From Clostridium sardiniense (GTDB taxonomy: Bacteria > Bacillota > Clostridia > Clostridiales > Clostridiaceae), in contig NZ_JAFBDA010000004.1 of NCBI RefSeq assembly GCF_016907995.1, positions 62,001-126,000 of the forward strand: a DNA stretch of 64,000 nucleotides, in the 5' to 3' direction. The translations under genes and the position numbers were made by a program. The stretch's first letter is position 1; each line of letters begins with the position of its first letter. Positions 44,927 to 55,321 of the stretch are shown in pieces. The notes below the pieces were generated by a model, which was given only the letters and a program-made list of their open reading frames with translations, was not told the DNA's origin and ran no database searches.

Positions 44927-47900
44927 TTAGATTTCAGCTATATTAAATACCTCTAGATTGCTCTCATTTTCAAAATGCTTCTTCTTAACATCTATAATAG
45001 CCTTTAGTGTATCAAGGGCTGTTATAACCCCAATATTTCTCTCTACAGCAGCTCTTCTTATTAAGAATCCATCTCTCTTTGAATCATTTCCTTTAGTTGG
45101 AGTGTTGATTACTAAATCTACTTCCTTATTCTTAACAACATCTAATATATTTGGTTTTTCTTCATTTAACTTTCTTACTTCTTCTACATCAACTCCATGC
45201 TCTCTTAAAAGCTTACAAGTTCCTTCTGTTGATACAAATTTATATCCAAGTTTTGAAAGTTCTACTGCCATTTTTAAGAACTCATCTTTGTCATGATTTT
45301 TAATTGTTGCAAGTATCTTTCCTTTTTCCATTCCTGGGAACATACTAGCTCCAACAAATCCTTTGTATAAAGCTTCTTCTATGTTTCTACCTATTCCTAA
45401 TACTTCTCCTGTAGATTTCATTTCTGGCCCTAATGATACCTCTACATTTGGAAGCTTTTGAGTTGAGAATACTGGAACCTTTACTGATACTAATTCTGGT
45501 TCTTTATAAACATCTACTCCATAACCTAAATCTTTAATCTTATATCCAAGCATCGCCTTAGTTGCAAGATCTACTATTGGTACTCCAGATACCTTGCTTA
45601 TATATGGTACTGTTCTTGATGCTCTTGGATTAACTTCTATTACATATAACTGCCCTTCAAATTCGATAAACTGTATGTTTATCATTCCTTTTATTCCTAT
45701 TGCTAAAGCGAGCTTCTTAGTATATTCTAATACTTTCCCCTTAATCTCATCACTTATATTTTGACTTGGGTACATAGTAACACTATCCCCTGAGTGTACT
45801 CCTGCCCTTTCTAAATGCTCCATTATTCCTGGTATTAATATATCTTCTCCGTCTGATATTGCATCTACTTCAATTTCTCTACCCATTAAATACTTATCTA
45901 TTAATATAGGATTTTTTGTATCTTTTATAAATGCATTCTTAAGATAATATGTTAATTCCTCTTCGTCATGAGTTATTTCCATCCCTTGACCACCAAGTAC
46001 ATATGAGGGTCTAACAAGTACTGGGAATCCAAGTCTTCTAGCTTCTTCTAATCCTTCTTCTAATGACCATACACCTTTACCCTTAGGTCTTGAAACTCCA
46101 AGTTCTTCTAATAATTCATCGAACTTTTCTCTATCTTCAGCCATATCTATTTGATCTGCTGTAGTTCCAAGAGCTGGTATATCTTTTTCCTTTAAGAAAT
46201 TAGCAAGCTTTATTGCTGTTTGACCACCAAATTGAAGTATTACTCCATCTGGGTTTTCTTTCTCTACTATATTAAGTACATCTTCTTCTGTTAATGGTTC
46301 AAAGTATAGCTTATCTGATATATCAAAATCTGTACTTACTGTCTCTGGGTTGTTATTAACTATTATAGTCTCTATTCCCATGTTTTTAAGTGATTTTACA
46401 CAATGTACAGATGCATAGTCAAATTCAACACCTTGTCCTATTCTTATTGGACCTGAACCTATAACTATTACTTTCTTCTTATCTTTATTTACTGTAACTT
46501 CATCATATTGCTCATAAGTTGAGTAATAATACGGTGATAAGGCTTCAAATTCTCCTGCACAAGTATCAACCATCTTATATGACGGTCTAATATTCCATAT
46601 ATCTCTTAATCTATAGATATCTTCAGGACTAACTTCTAAGAAATCTGCAATTGCCTTATCTGAGAATCCCTTTTTCTTTAAGTTTAATAACCATTCTTTA
46701 TCTAAATTTTCTATGTGGCTTAACTTTAGCCTTTGTTCTTCATTTACTATCCATTTTATTTTATCTACAAAGAATCTATCTATTCCAGTTATTTGAGATA
46801 CCATATCAACTCTATAGTCTCTTCTAAGCATTTCTGCAAGTGCAAAGATTCTTTCATCATCAGGAGTTACTACTCTCTCTTTTAATTCTTGCATGCTTAA
46901 ATCTCTAAACTTTTTAAAGTCTAATGAGTATCTTCCTATTTCTAAACTTCTTATCCCTTTTAAGAATGCTTGCTCAAAGTTAGCTCCTATAGCCATTATT
47001 TCTCCAGTTGCCATCATCTTTGTTCCAAGTGCTCTATCTGCGCTGAAGAATTTATCAAAAGGCCACTTTGGTATTTTACATACAACATAATCAAGTGTTG
47101 GCTCAAAACATGCATATGTTTTTTGTGTAACTGCATTTTTGATTTCATCTAATCCATATCCAAGTGCTATCTTTGCTGCAAGTTTTGCTATGGGATATCC
47201 TGTTGCCTTTGATGCTAAGGCTGATGATCTTGAAACTCTTGGGTTTATTTCTATTACTGCATATTCAAAGCTTTCTGGGTGAAGAGCAAATTGTACATTA
47301 CATCCACCTTCAATTCCTACAGCATTTATTATGTTTATTGATGCTGTTCTAAGCATTTGATATTCTTTATCTGATAATGTTTGAGATGGTGCAACAACTA
47401 TACTATCTCCTGTATGTATTCCAACTGGGTCTATGTTTTCCATATTACATACTGTTATGCAGTTTCCGTATGAATCTCTCATTACTTCATACTCAACTTC
47501 TCTCCAACCCTTAACTGATTTCTCTAAAAGAACCTGTCCTATAGTACTTAACTGTAACCCTGACTCTAATATCTCTCTTAATTCTTCTTCAGTTTCAGCG
47601 ATACCTCCACCAGTTCCTCCTAGGGTATACGCAGGTCTTACTATAACTGGATATCCTATTTTATTTGCAAAAGCCATTCCAGCTTCTAAATCAGTTATTA
47701 TATCACTTTGTATAACTGGTTCATTGATTCTATTCATCATATTTCTAAATAGTTCTCTATCTTCACCCTCTTTTATAGATTCGATAGATGTACCTATTAC
47801 TTTTACATTATATTTATCTAAAATTCCAGCATCATAAAGCTCTACTGCTAAATTCAGACCTGTTTGTCCACCCATTCCTGCAAGTAAGCTATCTGGTCTT

Positions 47901-48142
47901 TCCTTCTCTATTACTTTTTCAACAAACTCTAAAGTTAATGGCTCTAAGTAAACTTTATCTGCTACTTCTTTATCTGTCATTATAGTTGCAGGATTTGAGT
48001 TTATTAATACAACTTCCATCCCTTCTTCTTTTAAAGCCTGACAAGCTTGAGTTCCTGAATAATCAAACTCAGCAGCTTGACCTATTATAATTGGACCTGA
48101 ACCTATAACTAATACTCTTTTTATATCTTTATTTAATGGCAT
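44927..48142 (-). CDS. carB: Carbamoyl-phosphate synthase large subunit
   Basis: This 1071-aa subunit makes carbamoyl phosphate from bicarbonate, ammonia and two ATP, for pyrimidines and arginine. Two ATP-grasp halves are seen, each with a conserved opening ([23 protein letters not shown] and [23 protein letters not shown]) and a [13 protein letters not shown] or [12 protein letters not shown] loop. The C-terminal MGS-like domain ([27 protein letters not shown]) binds allosteric effectors. It follows carA by 22 bp. Confidence 0.97.
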   Translation of the reverse strand: MPLNKDIKRVLVIGSGPIIIGQAAEFDYSGTQACQALKEEGMEVVLINSNPATIMTDKEVADKVYLEPLTLEFVEKVIEKERPDSLLAGMGGQTGLNLAVELYDAGILDKYNVKVIGTSIESIKEGEDRELFRNMMNRINEPVIQSDIITDLEAGMAFANKIGYPVIVRPAYTLGGTGGGIAETEEELREILESGLQLSTIGQVLLEKSVKGWREVEYEVMRDSYGNCITVCNMENIDPVGIHTGDSIVVAPSQTLSDKEYQMLRTASINIINAVGIEGGCNVQFALHPESFEYAVIEINPRVSRSSALASKATGYPIAKLAAKIALGYGLDEIKNAVTQKTYACFEPTLDYVVCKIPKWPFDKFFSADRALGTKMMATGEIMAIGANFEQAFLKGIRSLEIGRYSLDFKKFRDLSMQELKERVVTPDDERIFALAEMLRRDYRVDMVSQITGIDRFFVDKIKWIVNEEQRLKLSHIENLDKEWLLNLKKKGFSDKAIADFLEVSPEDIYRLRDIWNIRPSYKMVDTCAGEFEALSPYYYSTYEQYDEVTVNKDKKKVIVIGSGPIRIGQGVEFDYASVHCVKSLKNMGIETIIVNNNPETVSTDFDISDKLYFEPLTEEDVLNIVEKENPDGVILQFGGQTAIKLANFLKEKDIPALGTTADQIDMAEDREKFDELLEELGVSRPKGKGVWSLEEGLEEARRLGFPVLVRPSYVLGGQGMEITHDEEELTYYLKNAFIKDTKNPILIDKYLMGREIEVDAISDGEDILIPGIMEHLERAGVHSGDSVTMYPSQNISDEIKGKVLEYTKKLALAIGIKGMINIQFIEFEGQLYVIEVNPRASRTVPYISKVSGVPIVDLATKAMLGYKIKDLGYGVDVYKEPELVSVKVPVFSTQKLPNVEVSLGPEMKSTGEVLGIGRNIEEALYKGFVGASMFPGMEKGKILATIKNHDKDEFLKMAVELSKLGYKFVSTEGTCKLLREHGVDVEEVRKLNEEKPNILDVVKNKEVDLVINTPTKGNDSKRDGFLIRRAAVERNIGVITALDTLKAIIDVKKKHFENESNLEVFNIAEI

Positions 48143-48164
48143 AACTTTAAACCTCCCAATAATC

Positions 48165-49214
48165 TTATAGTGCGTAATTTAAGAATCTATCAAATATATA
48201 TTCAGAATCCTTTGGACCTGCTGATGCTTCTGGATGGAATTGAACTGAATATATTGGCATTGTTTTATGCTTTAATCCTTCAATCGTTCCATCATTGATG
48301 TTTATATGAGTCGCCTCTACATCTTCTGGCATACTATCTACAACATATCCGTGATTCTGTGAGGTTATGTGTACTTTTCCTGTTTCTAAATCTTTTACTG
48401 GATGGTTTCCACCTCTATGTCCAAATTTTAATTTAGTTGTGTTTCCACCTAAGCTTAATGCTAAAAGTTGATGCCCTAGACATATTCCAACTATAGGTTT
48501 CTTTCCTATTATATTTTTTATTGTTTGTATTTCATATTCTAAATCTTGAGGATCCCCAGGACCATTTGATACAAATACTAGATCCGGATTTACATTAAGT
48601 ATTTCTTCCGCTGATGCACCTGATGGGAATACTGTAAGTTTGCATCCTCTCTTTCTGAAGCATCTTATTATATTTTGCTTTATTCCATAATCTATTATTG
48701 CTACATGCTTGCCTTCTCCTGGAATCTCATACTTTTCTTTTGTAGTAACTATATGTACTGCCTCTTTGTTTGAAAAGCTATTTAATTTTTCATTAACATC
48801 GTCTAAATTTGAATCATCTAAAACAATTATTCCCTTCATTGTTCCATTGTTTCTTAATACTTTTGTTAGTGCTCTTGTATCTATTCCCTCAAGCCCTATT
48901 ATTTTATTTTGTTTTAAATAATCATCTAAAGTTAATTCGCATCTAAAGTTATTTGGCATATTGCATTTTTCCCTAACTATAAACCCTTTAACCTGTGGCT
49001 TACTTGACTCTACATCCTCTAAATTAACTCCGTAATTTCCTATTAAAGGATATGTCATTGTAACTATTTGACCATAATATGATGGATCAGTTAAAACCTC
49101 TTGATATCCAGTCATACCTGTAGTAAAAACTACTTCTCCTACATTTTCTTTTAAATATCCAAATGGATTTCCTTCAAAGACCATACCATTTTCTAATATA
49201 AGCTTTGCTTTCAT
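48165..49214 (-). CDS. carA: Carbamoyl-phosphate synthase small subunit
   Basis: This 349-aa glutamine amidotransferase subunit releases ammonia for CarB. The N-terminal domain ([37 protein letters not shown]) is typical. The triad is visible as Cys in [10 protein letters not shown] and His/Glu in [10 protein letters not shown]. The start follows GGAGGGC. The leader carries a PyrR-binding loop and attenuator, so the pair is probably controlled by UMP through PyrR. Confidence 0.97.
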   Translation of the reverse strand: MKAKLILENGMVFEGNPFGYLKENVGEVVFTTGMTGYQEVLTDPSYYGQIVTMTYPLIGNYGVNLEDVESSKPQVKGFIVREKCNMPNNFRCELTLDDYLKQNKIIGLEGIDTRALTKVLRNNGTMKGIIVLDDSNLDDVNEKLNSFSNKEAVHIVTTKEKYEIPGEGKHVAIIDYGIKQNIIRCFRKRGCKLTVFPSGASAEEILNVNPDLVFVSNGPGDPQDLEYEIQTIKNIIGKKPIVGICLGHQLLALSLGGNTTKLKFGHRGGNHPVKDLETGKVHITSQNHGYVVDSMPEDVEATHININDGTIEGLKHKTMPIYSVQFHPEASAGPKDSEYIFDRFLNYAL

Positions 49215-49283
49215 GCTTAGCCCTCCTCTAAACTATTAGTTAGCTGCTAAAAATACACTTTAAAAGATAAACCTCAATAATTT

Positions 49284-49336
49284 TTTATAAAAAAAAGGAC
49301 AATAAAGAGACTACAACATTTTAAATTGCTATCCTT
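49284..49336 (-). terminator. Attenuator terminator of carAB leader
   Basis: AAGGA and CAAT blocks (minus strand) pair with ATTG and TCCTT, with a three-base bulge, and are followed by TTTTTTTT. It overlaps the end of a 30-codon leader frame. Confidence 0.65.
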
Positions 49337-49413
49337 ATTATCCTCGTATGTTCATCGTTATTTAAATTTATCTTTAAAGACAAAGCTATGATATTCATAT
49401 TTCTCAATAACAT
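49321..49413 (-). CDS. Possible 30-aa leader peptide of carAB
   Basis: An ATG at 49413 follows AAAGGAG by 9 nt and opens a 30-codon frame ending at TAA (49323-49321), inside the upstream arm of the attenuator. The peptide begins MLLRNMNIIALSL and ends RIIRIAI, with no run of one regulatory amino acid. Its ribosome site lies at the base of the PyrR loop. It may be translated to affect attenuation or may be a chance frame. Confidence 0.35.
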   Translation of the reverse strand: MLLRNMNIIALSLKINLNNDEHTRIIRIAI

Positions 49414-49419
49414 AGTTGC

Positions 49420-49450
49420 ATACTCCTTTCTGGCCTCACAGGACCAATTT
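49420..49450 (-). promoter_or_regulatory. PyrR-binding loop in the carAB leader
   Basis: On the minus strand GGTCCTGTGAGGCC (within 49431-49447) matches the PyrR consensus ARUCCNGNGAGGYU, except that its closing A-U pair is G-C, a compensatory change. PyrR with UMP binds such loops and promotes termination in pyr operons. Confidence 0.75.
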
Positions 49451-49487
49451 AAAGTGTACCTTAACTTCAAATTTATTCTTTTTTCTT

Positions 49488-49516
49488 ATTTTAATTTATG
49501 ACGATTTCCATGTCAA
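49488..49516 (-). promoter_or_regulatory. Promoter of carAB
   Basis: TTGACA, 17 bp, TAAAAT on the minus strand; start near 49481, giving a 267-nt leader. Confidence 0.75.
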
Positions 49517-49596
49517 GGAATTTATTTAAATTACCTTCAATTACATATACTTGTTAAAATAGATGTGAATATTGTTTAAAAAGTTATTAAATACTA

Positions 49597-49625
49597 TTTA
49601 CAACAGTTTTATATAATAGTATAAT
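49597..49625 (+). promoter_or_regulatory. Promoter of the natAB-like operon
   Basis: TTTACA, 17 bp, TATAAT, divergent from the carAB promoter. Confidence 0.7.
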
Positions 49626-49683
49626 TTCCTTAACAACTAAAATATGGTAATATATTACATGAAAACATTAAAGGGGGAAATAC

Positions 49684-50415
49684 ATGTTACAGGTAAAAAA
49701 TTTAACTAAGACATTTAAGAAAAATACCGTTGTTAACGATATTACTTTCACTGTAAATCCTGGTGAAATAGTTGGACTTTTAGGTGAAAATGGTGCTGGT
49801 AAAACTACTACTCTCAGAATGATCTCTACAATGCTAAAAATTACTTCTGGCGAAGCTATAGTAAATAACTATTCAGCTTCTATAGATCCTGTTAAAGTAC
49901 GAAATGAGATTGGTATTCTTTTTGGAGGAGATGTTGGTCTTTATGATAGATTAACAGCAAGAGAAAACATACGATACTTTGCAAATCTTTATGGCATAGA
50001 CAATAAAGAGGCCGATAAAAGAATCGATGAATTATCTAAAAGATTTCAAATGGATGAATATATCGATAAAAGAGTATCAAAATTTTCAAGGGGTATGAAG
50101 CAGAAGGTATCTATTGCACGTTCAATAGTACATAGCCCAAGTGTTATGCTATTTGATGAGCCATCTACAGGACTTGATGTTACTGCTGCAAGAACAATTC
50201 AGGAATTTATACTTAGCTGTAAAGAAGAAGGTAAAACTATTCTCTTCTCTAGCCATTCTATGGCAGAAGTTGAAAAGCTTTGTGACAGGGTTGTTATTAT
50301 AAATAAAGGTAAGCTTATAGAAAATTGCTCAATAAATACTCTTAAAACAAAATATAATAATGATAATTTAGAAGATGTTTTTGTATCTTTAATTGGAGGT
50401 AATAGCCATGAGTAA
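49684..50415 (+). CDS. ABC exporter ATPase, NatA-like
   Basis: This 243-aa ATPase has Walker [16 protein letters not shown], signature [14 protein letters not shown], Walker [13 protein letters not shown] and the switch SSHSMAE. The sequence and the partner permease match NatA of the NatAB sodium exporter; drug export is possible. The ATG follows AAAGGGGG. Its end overlaps the permease start by 8 bp. Confidence 0.9.
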   Translation: MLQVKNLTKTFKKNTVVNDITFTVNPGEIVGLLGENGAGKTTTLRMISTMLKITSGEAIVNNYSASIDPVKVRNEIGILFGGDVGLYDRLTARENIRYFANLYGIDNKEADKRIDELSKRFQMDEYIDKRVSKFSRGMKQKVSIARSIVHSPSVMLFDEPSTGLDVTAARTIQEFILSCKEEGKTILFSSHSMAEVEKLCDRVVIINKGKLIENCSINTLKTKYNNDNLEDVFVSLIGGNSHE

Positions 50416-51586
50416 TTTTATGATCGTTTTGAAGAAAGAACTTAAAGATATATTCCGTGATAGAAAAACTATTTTATTCTCTATATTACTTCCAATATTA
50501 GTTTTTCCAATAATATTTAACGTTATGTTTAAAGGCATGGAAAGTACAGCAAAAAAGGCAACAGAAAATATAAATATATGTCTTAAAGGTGATGTAAACT
50601 CTAGTGCAGCAAACTTACTTAAATCTCAAAAAAATATAAGTATAAAAAATGTTGATGATCCTACAGAAGCTCTACAAAATGGAGACATTCAACTTATTGT
50701 ATCTATTCCAGATAATTTCGATGAAAGAGTTAATAAAGGTGAATTACTAAAAATCCCTATATCAATTGATGAGAATTCTAATAATTCAGCTATTGCCTCA
50801 AATGTAGTCCAAGAATTATTAGGAGGCTTATCAGATAAAATAGTTACTGATAAATTAAAAGCAAAAGGAATCGATAAGGCATCACTTACACCATTTTCAT
50901 TAGATGTTAAATCTGGATTAAGTGATAGTACTGGAAATGGTGCAACTAATGGATTCTTAGGAATGATTCCATCATTAATAGTAATACTTATGATCTCACC
51001 AACCCTTGCAATAGCTGCAGATTTAGGTGCTGGAGAGAAAGAAAGAAATACCTTAGAGCCATTACTTTCAACTTCATGTAATAGAAGTGCTCTTTTATGG
51101 GGTAAAGTAGTTGCAATGAGTATAGTATCTGCTTTAGCACTTGTATTAAGCTTAGGTTCCATGTACTTTGCTATGCAAAATATACCTGGACTTGAAGAAG
51201 GCTTCTCACTAGGATTAAATGCAACAAGTATAACTCTTATCCTATTAATATCATTCTTATTATTGATTGCAATTTGTTCATTAGAAACTTGTGTTAGCTT
51301 ATATGCTAAATCAGTTAAAGAGGCTGGAACTTATTTATCAGGACTTATTATGCCATTTATGATTCTTTCATATGTTCCTGTATTCATGGATGCAAAAAAT
51401 ACATCTATGCTTATATTTAATATTCCAGTTGCAAATTCAGTTGCTCTCATGAAAGAAGTTATGGTAGGAGTTTATAATCCAACTCATATAGGAATAGTAG
51501 TTGGATGGCATATAATTTATGTAGTTGCTGCTGTATTATTTGCTAAGTATATGTTCTCAAGAGAGGAAGTTATATTTAGAGCTTAA
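50408..51586 (+). CDS. ABC exporter permease, NatB-like
   Basis: I start at the ATG at 50408 ([12 protein letters not shown], 392 aa), which follows GGAGGTAATAGCC inside the ATPase gene. There is one N-terminal membrane helix, a large extracellular loop of about 150 residues, and then five helices, the ABC-2 NatB layout. ADLGAGEKERNTLEPLLSTS is the conserved cytosolic loop of the family. It forms the channel of the NatA-like ATPase. NatAB in Bacillus exports Na+; that role here is inferred. Confidence 0.88.
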   Translation: MSNFMIVLKKELKDIFRDRKTILFSILLPILVFPIIFNVMFKGMESTAKKATENINICLKGDVNSSAANLLKSQKNISIKNVDDPTEALQNGDIQLIVSIPDNFDERVNKGELLKIPISIDENSNNSAIASNVVQELLGGLSDKIVTDKLKAKGIDKASLTPFSLDVKSGLSDSTGNGATNGFLGMIPSLIVILMISPTLAIAADLGAGEKERNTLEPLLSTSCNRSALLWGKVVAMSIVSALALVLSLGSMYFAMQNIPGLEEGFSLGLNATSITLILLISFLLLIAICSLETCVSLYAKSVKEAGTYLSGLIMPFMILSYVPVFMDAKNTSMLIFNIPVANSVALMKEVMVGVYNPTHIGIVVGWHIIYVVAAVLFAKYMFSREEVIFRA

Positions 51587-51593
51587 ATATTTT

Positions 51594-51627
51594 AAAGAAG
51601 GTTATTAAAAATAACCTTCTTTTTTTA
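51594..51627 (+). terminator. Terminator of the natAB-like operon
   Basis: AAGAAGGTTATT and AATAACCTTCTT stem with a TTTTTTT tail. Confidence 0.9.
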
Positions 51628-51701
51628 TAATTTTCATAATAAAATCTTCTTTTTACTCAAATAATATAATTAATAAAATTAATTGTATTAATGAATTTTA
51701 T

Positions 51702-51771
51702 TTGAAATTTATGAACTTTAATGATATAATCACAACTAGCAACTTTAATTCAACAATTAAGTTGTTAGTTG
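51702..51771 (+). promoter_or_regulatory. Promoter and palindrome of the osmoprotectant operon
   Basis: TTGAAA, 17 bp and TATAAT (51702-51730) predict a start near 51737. A long inverted repeat follows at once: CAACTAGCAACTTTAATT (51733-51750) against AATTAAGTTGTTAGTTG (51755-51771), with one mismatch and one bulge. It could be an operator or a 5'-end hairpin. TGTCGAA, a Spo0A-box-like 7-mer, lies at 51770-51776. Confidence 0.65.
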
Positions 51772-51790
51772 TCGAAAAGGGGGCTTTTTT

Positions 51791-52927
51791 GTGATAGAGA
51801 TAAAAAACGTATCAAAGAAATTAGGCAATAGAATGATATTAGATGATATTTCACTTTCAATAGAAAGTGGTAGTTTGGTTGTTTTAATAGGATCAAGTGG
51901 TTGTGGAAAGACTACAACACTTAAACTTATAAATAAATTAATTACACCAACTTCTGGTGAAATCTTTATTGATGGCAAACCACTATCTAAAGAAAATACT
52001 ATAGATCTTAGAAGAAGAATTGGTTATGTAATACAAAATACTGGATTATTTCCGCATTTAACTATAAAAGAAAATATAGAGCTTATTCCAAAACTTAAAA
52101 AGGAAAAGTCTATTAAAGATATTGAGGAAACTACAGTAAAACTTTTAAACATGGTAGGACTTGATCCTGATACTTATTTAAATAAGTATCCATCAGAACT
52201 AAGTGGAGGGCAGCAACAAAGAATTGGGGTTGCAAGAGCATTTGCTACTGATGCAGAGATTATTCTTATGGATGAGCCTTTTAGCGCACTAGATCCAATA
52301 ACTCGTACTTCTCTTCAAGAAGAATTATTTTCTCTTCATGAAGAATTAAAGAAAACAATAATATTTGTTACTCACGATATGGATGAAGCACTAAAAATAG
52401 CTGATAAGATTTGTATCATGGAAAATGGAAAAGTAGCTCAGTATGATACACCTGAGAATATACTTAGGAATCCTGCTAATGATTTTATTAGAGATTTCAT
52501 TGGCTCTGATAGAGTTTGGAACAATCCAGAATTTATTAAAGCTGATGATATTATGATTAAAAATCCAGTTGCAGTTAAGGGAGCGAGGACTATCCTTCAA
52601 GGCATAGAAATAATGAGAAGTAGTAAAGTTGATAGTCTCTTAGTTGTTGATAAAGATCATATATTAAAAGGAATAGTTACAGTAAAAGATATTAAATCTA
52701 CTCATGATAAATCTACACATTTAGAAAAAATTATGAGCAAAGAACCTCTTACTGTAAATGAAAATGATAATTTAGTAGATATTTTAGCTAAGATGAATGA
52801 ACATTCAGTTGGATATGTTCCAGTTACTAATTCATCTAACAAATTAGTTGGATTGATAACTAGAAGTAGTTTACTTTCAATCTTAAGTGAACAATTCCTT
52901 GATATGGAGGTGAGTGTTCTTGGATAG
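51791..52927 (+). CDS. Osmoprotectant ABC importer ATPase with CBS domains (OpuCA-like)
   Basis: This 378-aa ATPase starts at GTG behind AAAAGGGGGC. Its motifs are Walker A LIGSSGCGKTTTLKL, signature LSGGQQQRIGVARA, Walker B IILMDEPFSALD and VTHDMDEAL. Residues about 260-378 form two CBS motifs (MRSSKVDSLLVVDKDHILKGIVTV and MNEHSVGYVPVTNSSNKLVGLI), the OpuCA/ProV hallmark that senses ionic strength. It should energise uptake of glycine betaine, choline or carnitine. It overlaps the downstream permease gene. Confidence 0.92.
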   Translation: MIEIKNVSKKLGNRMILDDISLSIESGSLVVLIGSSGCGKTTTLKLINKLITPTSGEIFIDGKPLSKENTIDLRRRIGYVIQNTGLFPHLTIKENIELIPKLKKEKSIKDIEETTVKLLNMVGLDPDTYLNKYPSELSGGQQQRIGVARAFATDAEIILMDEPFSALDPITRTSLQEELFSLHEELKKTIIFVTHDMDEALKIADKICIMENGKVAQYDTPENILRNPANDFIRDFIGSDRVWNNPEFIKADDIMIKNPVAVKGARTILQGIEIMRSSKVDSLLVVDKDHILKGIVTVKDIKSTHDKSTHLEKIMSKEPLTVNENDNLVDILAKMNEHSVGYVPVTNSSNKLVGLITRSSLLSILSEQFLDMEVSVLG

Positions 52928-54467
52928 TTTCTTTCAATTTATAATTTCACAAAAGAATCAAATACTTGATCTTTTAGTTCAACACATCTCATTAACACTT
53001 ACTGCTATATTAATTGCTATATTAGTTGGTGTTCCACTTGGAATAATAGTATCTAGAGTGTCATTTCTTAGAAAGCCTATAATAGGTTTTGTAAATCTAA
53101 TTCAAGCAGTACCATCAATGGCATTACTTGGACTTCTTATTCCTCTACTTGGTATAGGTAGTACTCCTGCAATATTCATGGTAGTAATTTATTCTTTATT
53201 ACCTATTGTTAAGAATACTTATACAGGTCTTACAAGCATTGATCCAGTAATCTTAGAATCAGCTAAGGGTATTGGTCTTACAAGAAATCAGACTTTATTT
53301 AAAATTCAATTACCTCTTGCACTTCCAATAATAATGGCAGGTGTTAGAATTTCAGCTGTTACCGCTGTTGGACTTATGACACTAGCTGCATTTATAGGTG
53401 CTGGTGGACTTGGATACTTAGTATTCTCAGGAGTTCAAACTGTTAATAATAATATGATATTAGCTGGTGCTATACCTGCTTGTATACTTGCTTTAATAGT
53501 AGACTATATATTTGGTAAAATAGAGCTTGCTGTTACTCCATCAGGTTTAAATCCTAAATCTCCAAGAAGAAATACTATTGTACTAAAAGTAGTTGGAGCC
53601 ATACTTGCTATATTAGTTCTATTTACAGCATTTAACTCAATATTTGTAGGTAAGAAAAATACTATAACTATAGGTTCAAAGAACTATACAGAACAACTTA
53701 TACTTGGAAATATGTATGCTGATTTAGTTGAAGCTAAAACAGATTTAAATGTAGATAGAAAACTTAATCTTGGTGGTACATCCGTAGCATTTGGAGCTGT
53801 TCAATCTGGTGATTTAGATATGTACGTTGATTATACTGGTACACTTTTATTAAGTGTAATGAAAGAACAACCAATAAAGGATGCGACTAAATCTTATAAC
53901 CATATAAAAGATATTATGAATAATAAATATGGATTAACTTTATTAGATCCAATTGGATTTAATAACACATATACATTAGCTATTATGCCTGAGGTTGCTG
54001 AAAAGTATGGAATAAATACACTATCTGATTTAGCTAAACATAGTAGGGATCTTATATTTTCTCCAACAATAGAGTTTGAAAACAGAGATGATGGATTAGT
54101 TGGATTATCTAAATTCTATAACATGAGTTTTAAAAATGTTAAGGCAATGGATGGAAGCCTTAGATATTCAGCCCTAGCAAATAATGAATCTCAAGTAGTT
54201 GATGCATTCTCAACTGATGGGCTTTTAAAGAAATTTAAGCTTAAGGTATTAAAGGATGATAAAGGTTTCTTTTCGCCTTATAACGCAGTACCTTTAGTTA
54301 ATAACGAAACTTTAGAAGAACATCCAGAACTTAAAGATATATTCAATTCATTAAAAGGCAAAATTGATGAAAAAACTATGATAGATCTTAACTATCAAGT
54401 AGATGAACTTGGCAAATCTCCGGAAGAGGTTGCTCATAAGTTCCTAGTAGATCAAGGTTTAATTTAA
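52920..54467 (+). CDS. Osmoprotectant ABC importer, fused permease and substrate-binding protein
   Basis: I prefer the TTG at 52920 (515 aa), 9 nt after GGAGG; the GTG at 52914 is too close to it. Residues 1-210 form the OpuCB-type permease with five membrane helices and the EAA-like loop LESAKGIGLTRNQTLFKIQLPLALP. After another helix near 220-240 the extracytoplasmic OpuAC-type binding domain begins (TITIGSKNYTEQLILGNMYADLVEA, SGDLDMYVDYTGTLL). The fused protein replaces the separate permease and binding lipoprotein. Choline, betaine or carnitine are the likely ligands. Confidence 0.92.
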   Translation: MDSFFQFIISQKNQILDLLVQHISLTLTAILIAILVGVPLGIIVSRVSFLRKPIIGFVNLIQAVPSMALLGLLIPLLGIGSTPAIFMVVIYSLLPIVKNTYTGLTSIDPVILESAKGIGLTRNQTLFKIQLPLALPIIMAGVRISAVTAVGLMTLAAFIGAGGLGYLVFSGVQTVNNNMILAGAIPACILALIVDYIFGKIELAVTPSGLNPKSPRRNTIVLKVVGAILAILVLFTAFNSIFVGKKNTITIGSKNYTEQLILGNMYADLVEAKTDLNVDRKLNLGGTSVAFGAVQSGDLDMYVDYTGTLLLSVMKEQPIKDATKSYNHIKDIMNNKYGLTLLDPIGFNNTYTLAIMPEVAEKYGINTLSDLAKHSRDLIFSPTIEFENRDDGLVGLSKFYNMSFKNVKAMDGSLRYSALANNESQVVDAFSTDGLLKKFKLKVLKDDKGFFSPYNAVPLVNNETLEEHPELKDIFNSLKGKIDEKTMIDLNYQVDELGKSPEEVAHKFLVDQGLI

Positions 54468-54479
54468 TGGTAAAACTTT

Positions 54480-54510
54480 TAAATCTCTCCGTAAGGAGAG
54501 ATTTTTTTTA
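54480..54510. terminator. Terminator of the osmoprotectant operon
   Basis: AAATCTCTCC and GGAGAGATTT form a 10-bp stem with a T-run on the plus strand. The HAD gene ends here from the other side. Confidence 0.9.
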
Positions 54511-55308
54511 GATTTTTTCTATAAATTTTACAATATAAGTAATAGGATTCTCATTATTGCTTGGAGCTATATAATTACTACTATCTTTTAGCTTTTCATT
54601 TCCATTATCAACTACAAATCCATAGTGAGCTTCTTCTATAAGCTCTTTATCATTCATATTATCTCCTACCGTAACTATCTTTAGATCATTTAGATTATAA
54701 TTATTTATTAAATCTTTAAGTGCATGACCTTTAGATGTGTATCTAGGAACAACTTCAAGAAAATTATCACCACTTCTTATTGGAATTTCACTATCATATT
54801 TTTCTTTAAACTCTTCTTCCATTTCATCTAATACATCTTTATCGCCTACAACTAAAATCTTAGTCCATCTCTTTTTCCATACATCCTCATCTATATCATA
54901 AATTACGTTATATCCCTTACCTGTAAATCTTTTTGTATATGTGCAGTCTTTAAATATGTATATATTTTCTTCTGAATAAACCTCTATTCCAACATCATTT
55001 CTAGTATTAAATATTTTATTTATTACATCTTTTCTTTCTTCTTCTAAAAAATATTCTTTAATAACTTCTTCATTTGAATAATCATAAACCTTGCTACCAT
55101 TATATAAAATTATCGGTAAACTCAAATTAAGTTCTCTTGCAAACCTACTAGCTGCTGGAAGCATCCTCCCTGTAGCTATTGTAAATAGCCCTCCATTATC
55201 CATAAAATACTGTATTGATTTTTTATCTTCATCTGAAATTATTCTTTTATCATTTAACAATGTTCCATCCATATCTGAAACTAAAATATAACCATTAAAA
55301 ATTCCCAT
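54508..55308 (-). CDS. Cof-type HAD hydrolase
   Basis: This 266-aa phosphatase has motif I VSDMDGTLLND with the nucleophilic Asp, motif II TIATGR, and motif IV VGDNMNDKELIEEA. The C2-type cap lies between. Cof-type HADs dephosphorylate sugar phosphates, flavin or pyridoxal phosphates in the cytosol; the substrate is not readable. It follows the SDR gene by 13 bp, so the two are probably co-transcribed. Confidence 0.9.
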   Translation of the reverse strand: MGIFNGYILVSDMDGTLLNDKRIISDEDKKSIQYFMDNGGLFTIATGRMLPAASRFARELNLSLPIILYNGSKVYDYSNEEVIKEYFLEEERKDVINKIFNTRNDVGIEVYSEENIYIFKDCTYTKRFTGKGYNVIYDIDEDVWKKRWTKILVVGDKDVLDEMEEEFKEKYDSEIPIRSGDNFLEVVPRYTSKGHALKDLINNYNLNDLKIVTVGDNMNDKELIEEAHYGFVVDNGNEKLKDSSNYIAPSNNENPITYIVKFIEKI

Positions 55309-55321
55309 ATCCCTATTCCTC

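Noticed and set aside
46893..47985. Several plus-strand frames opposite carB
   Set aside because: All lie within a well-conserved gene on the minus strand and lack ribosome sites.
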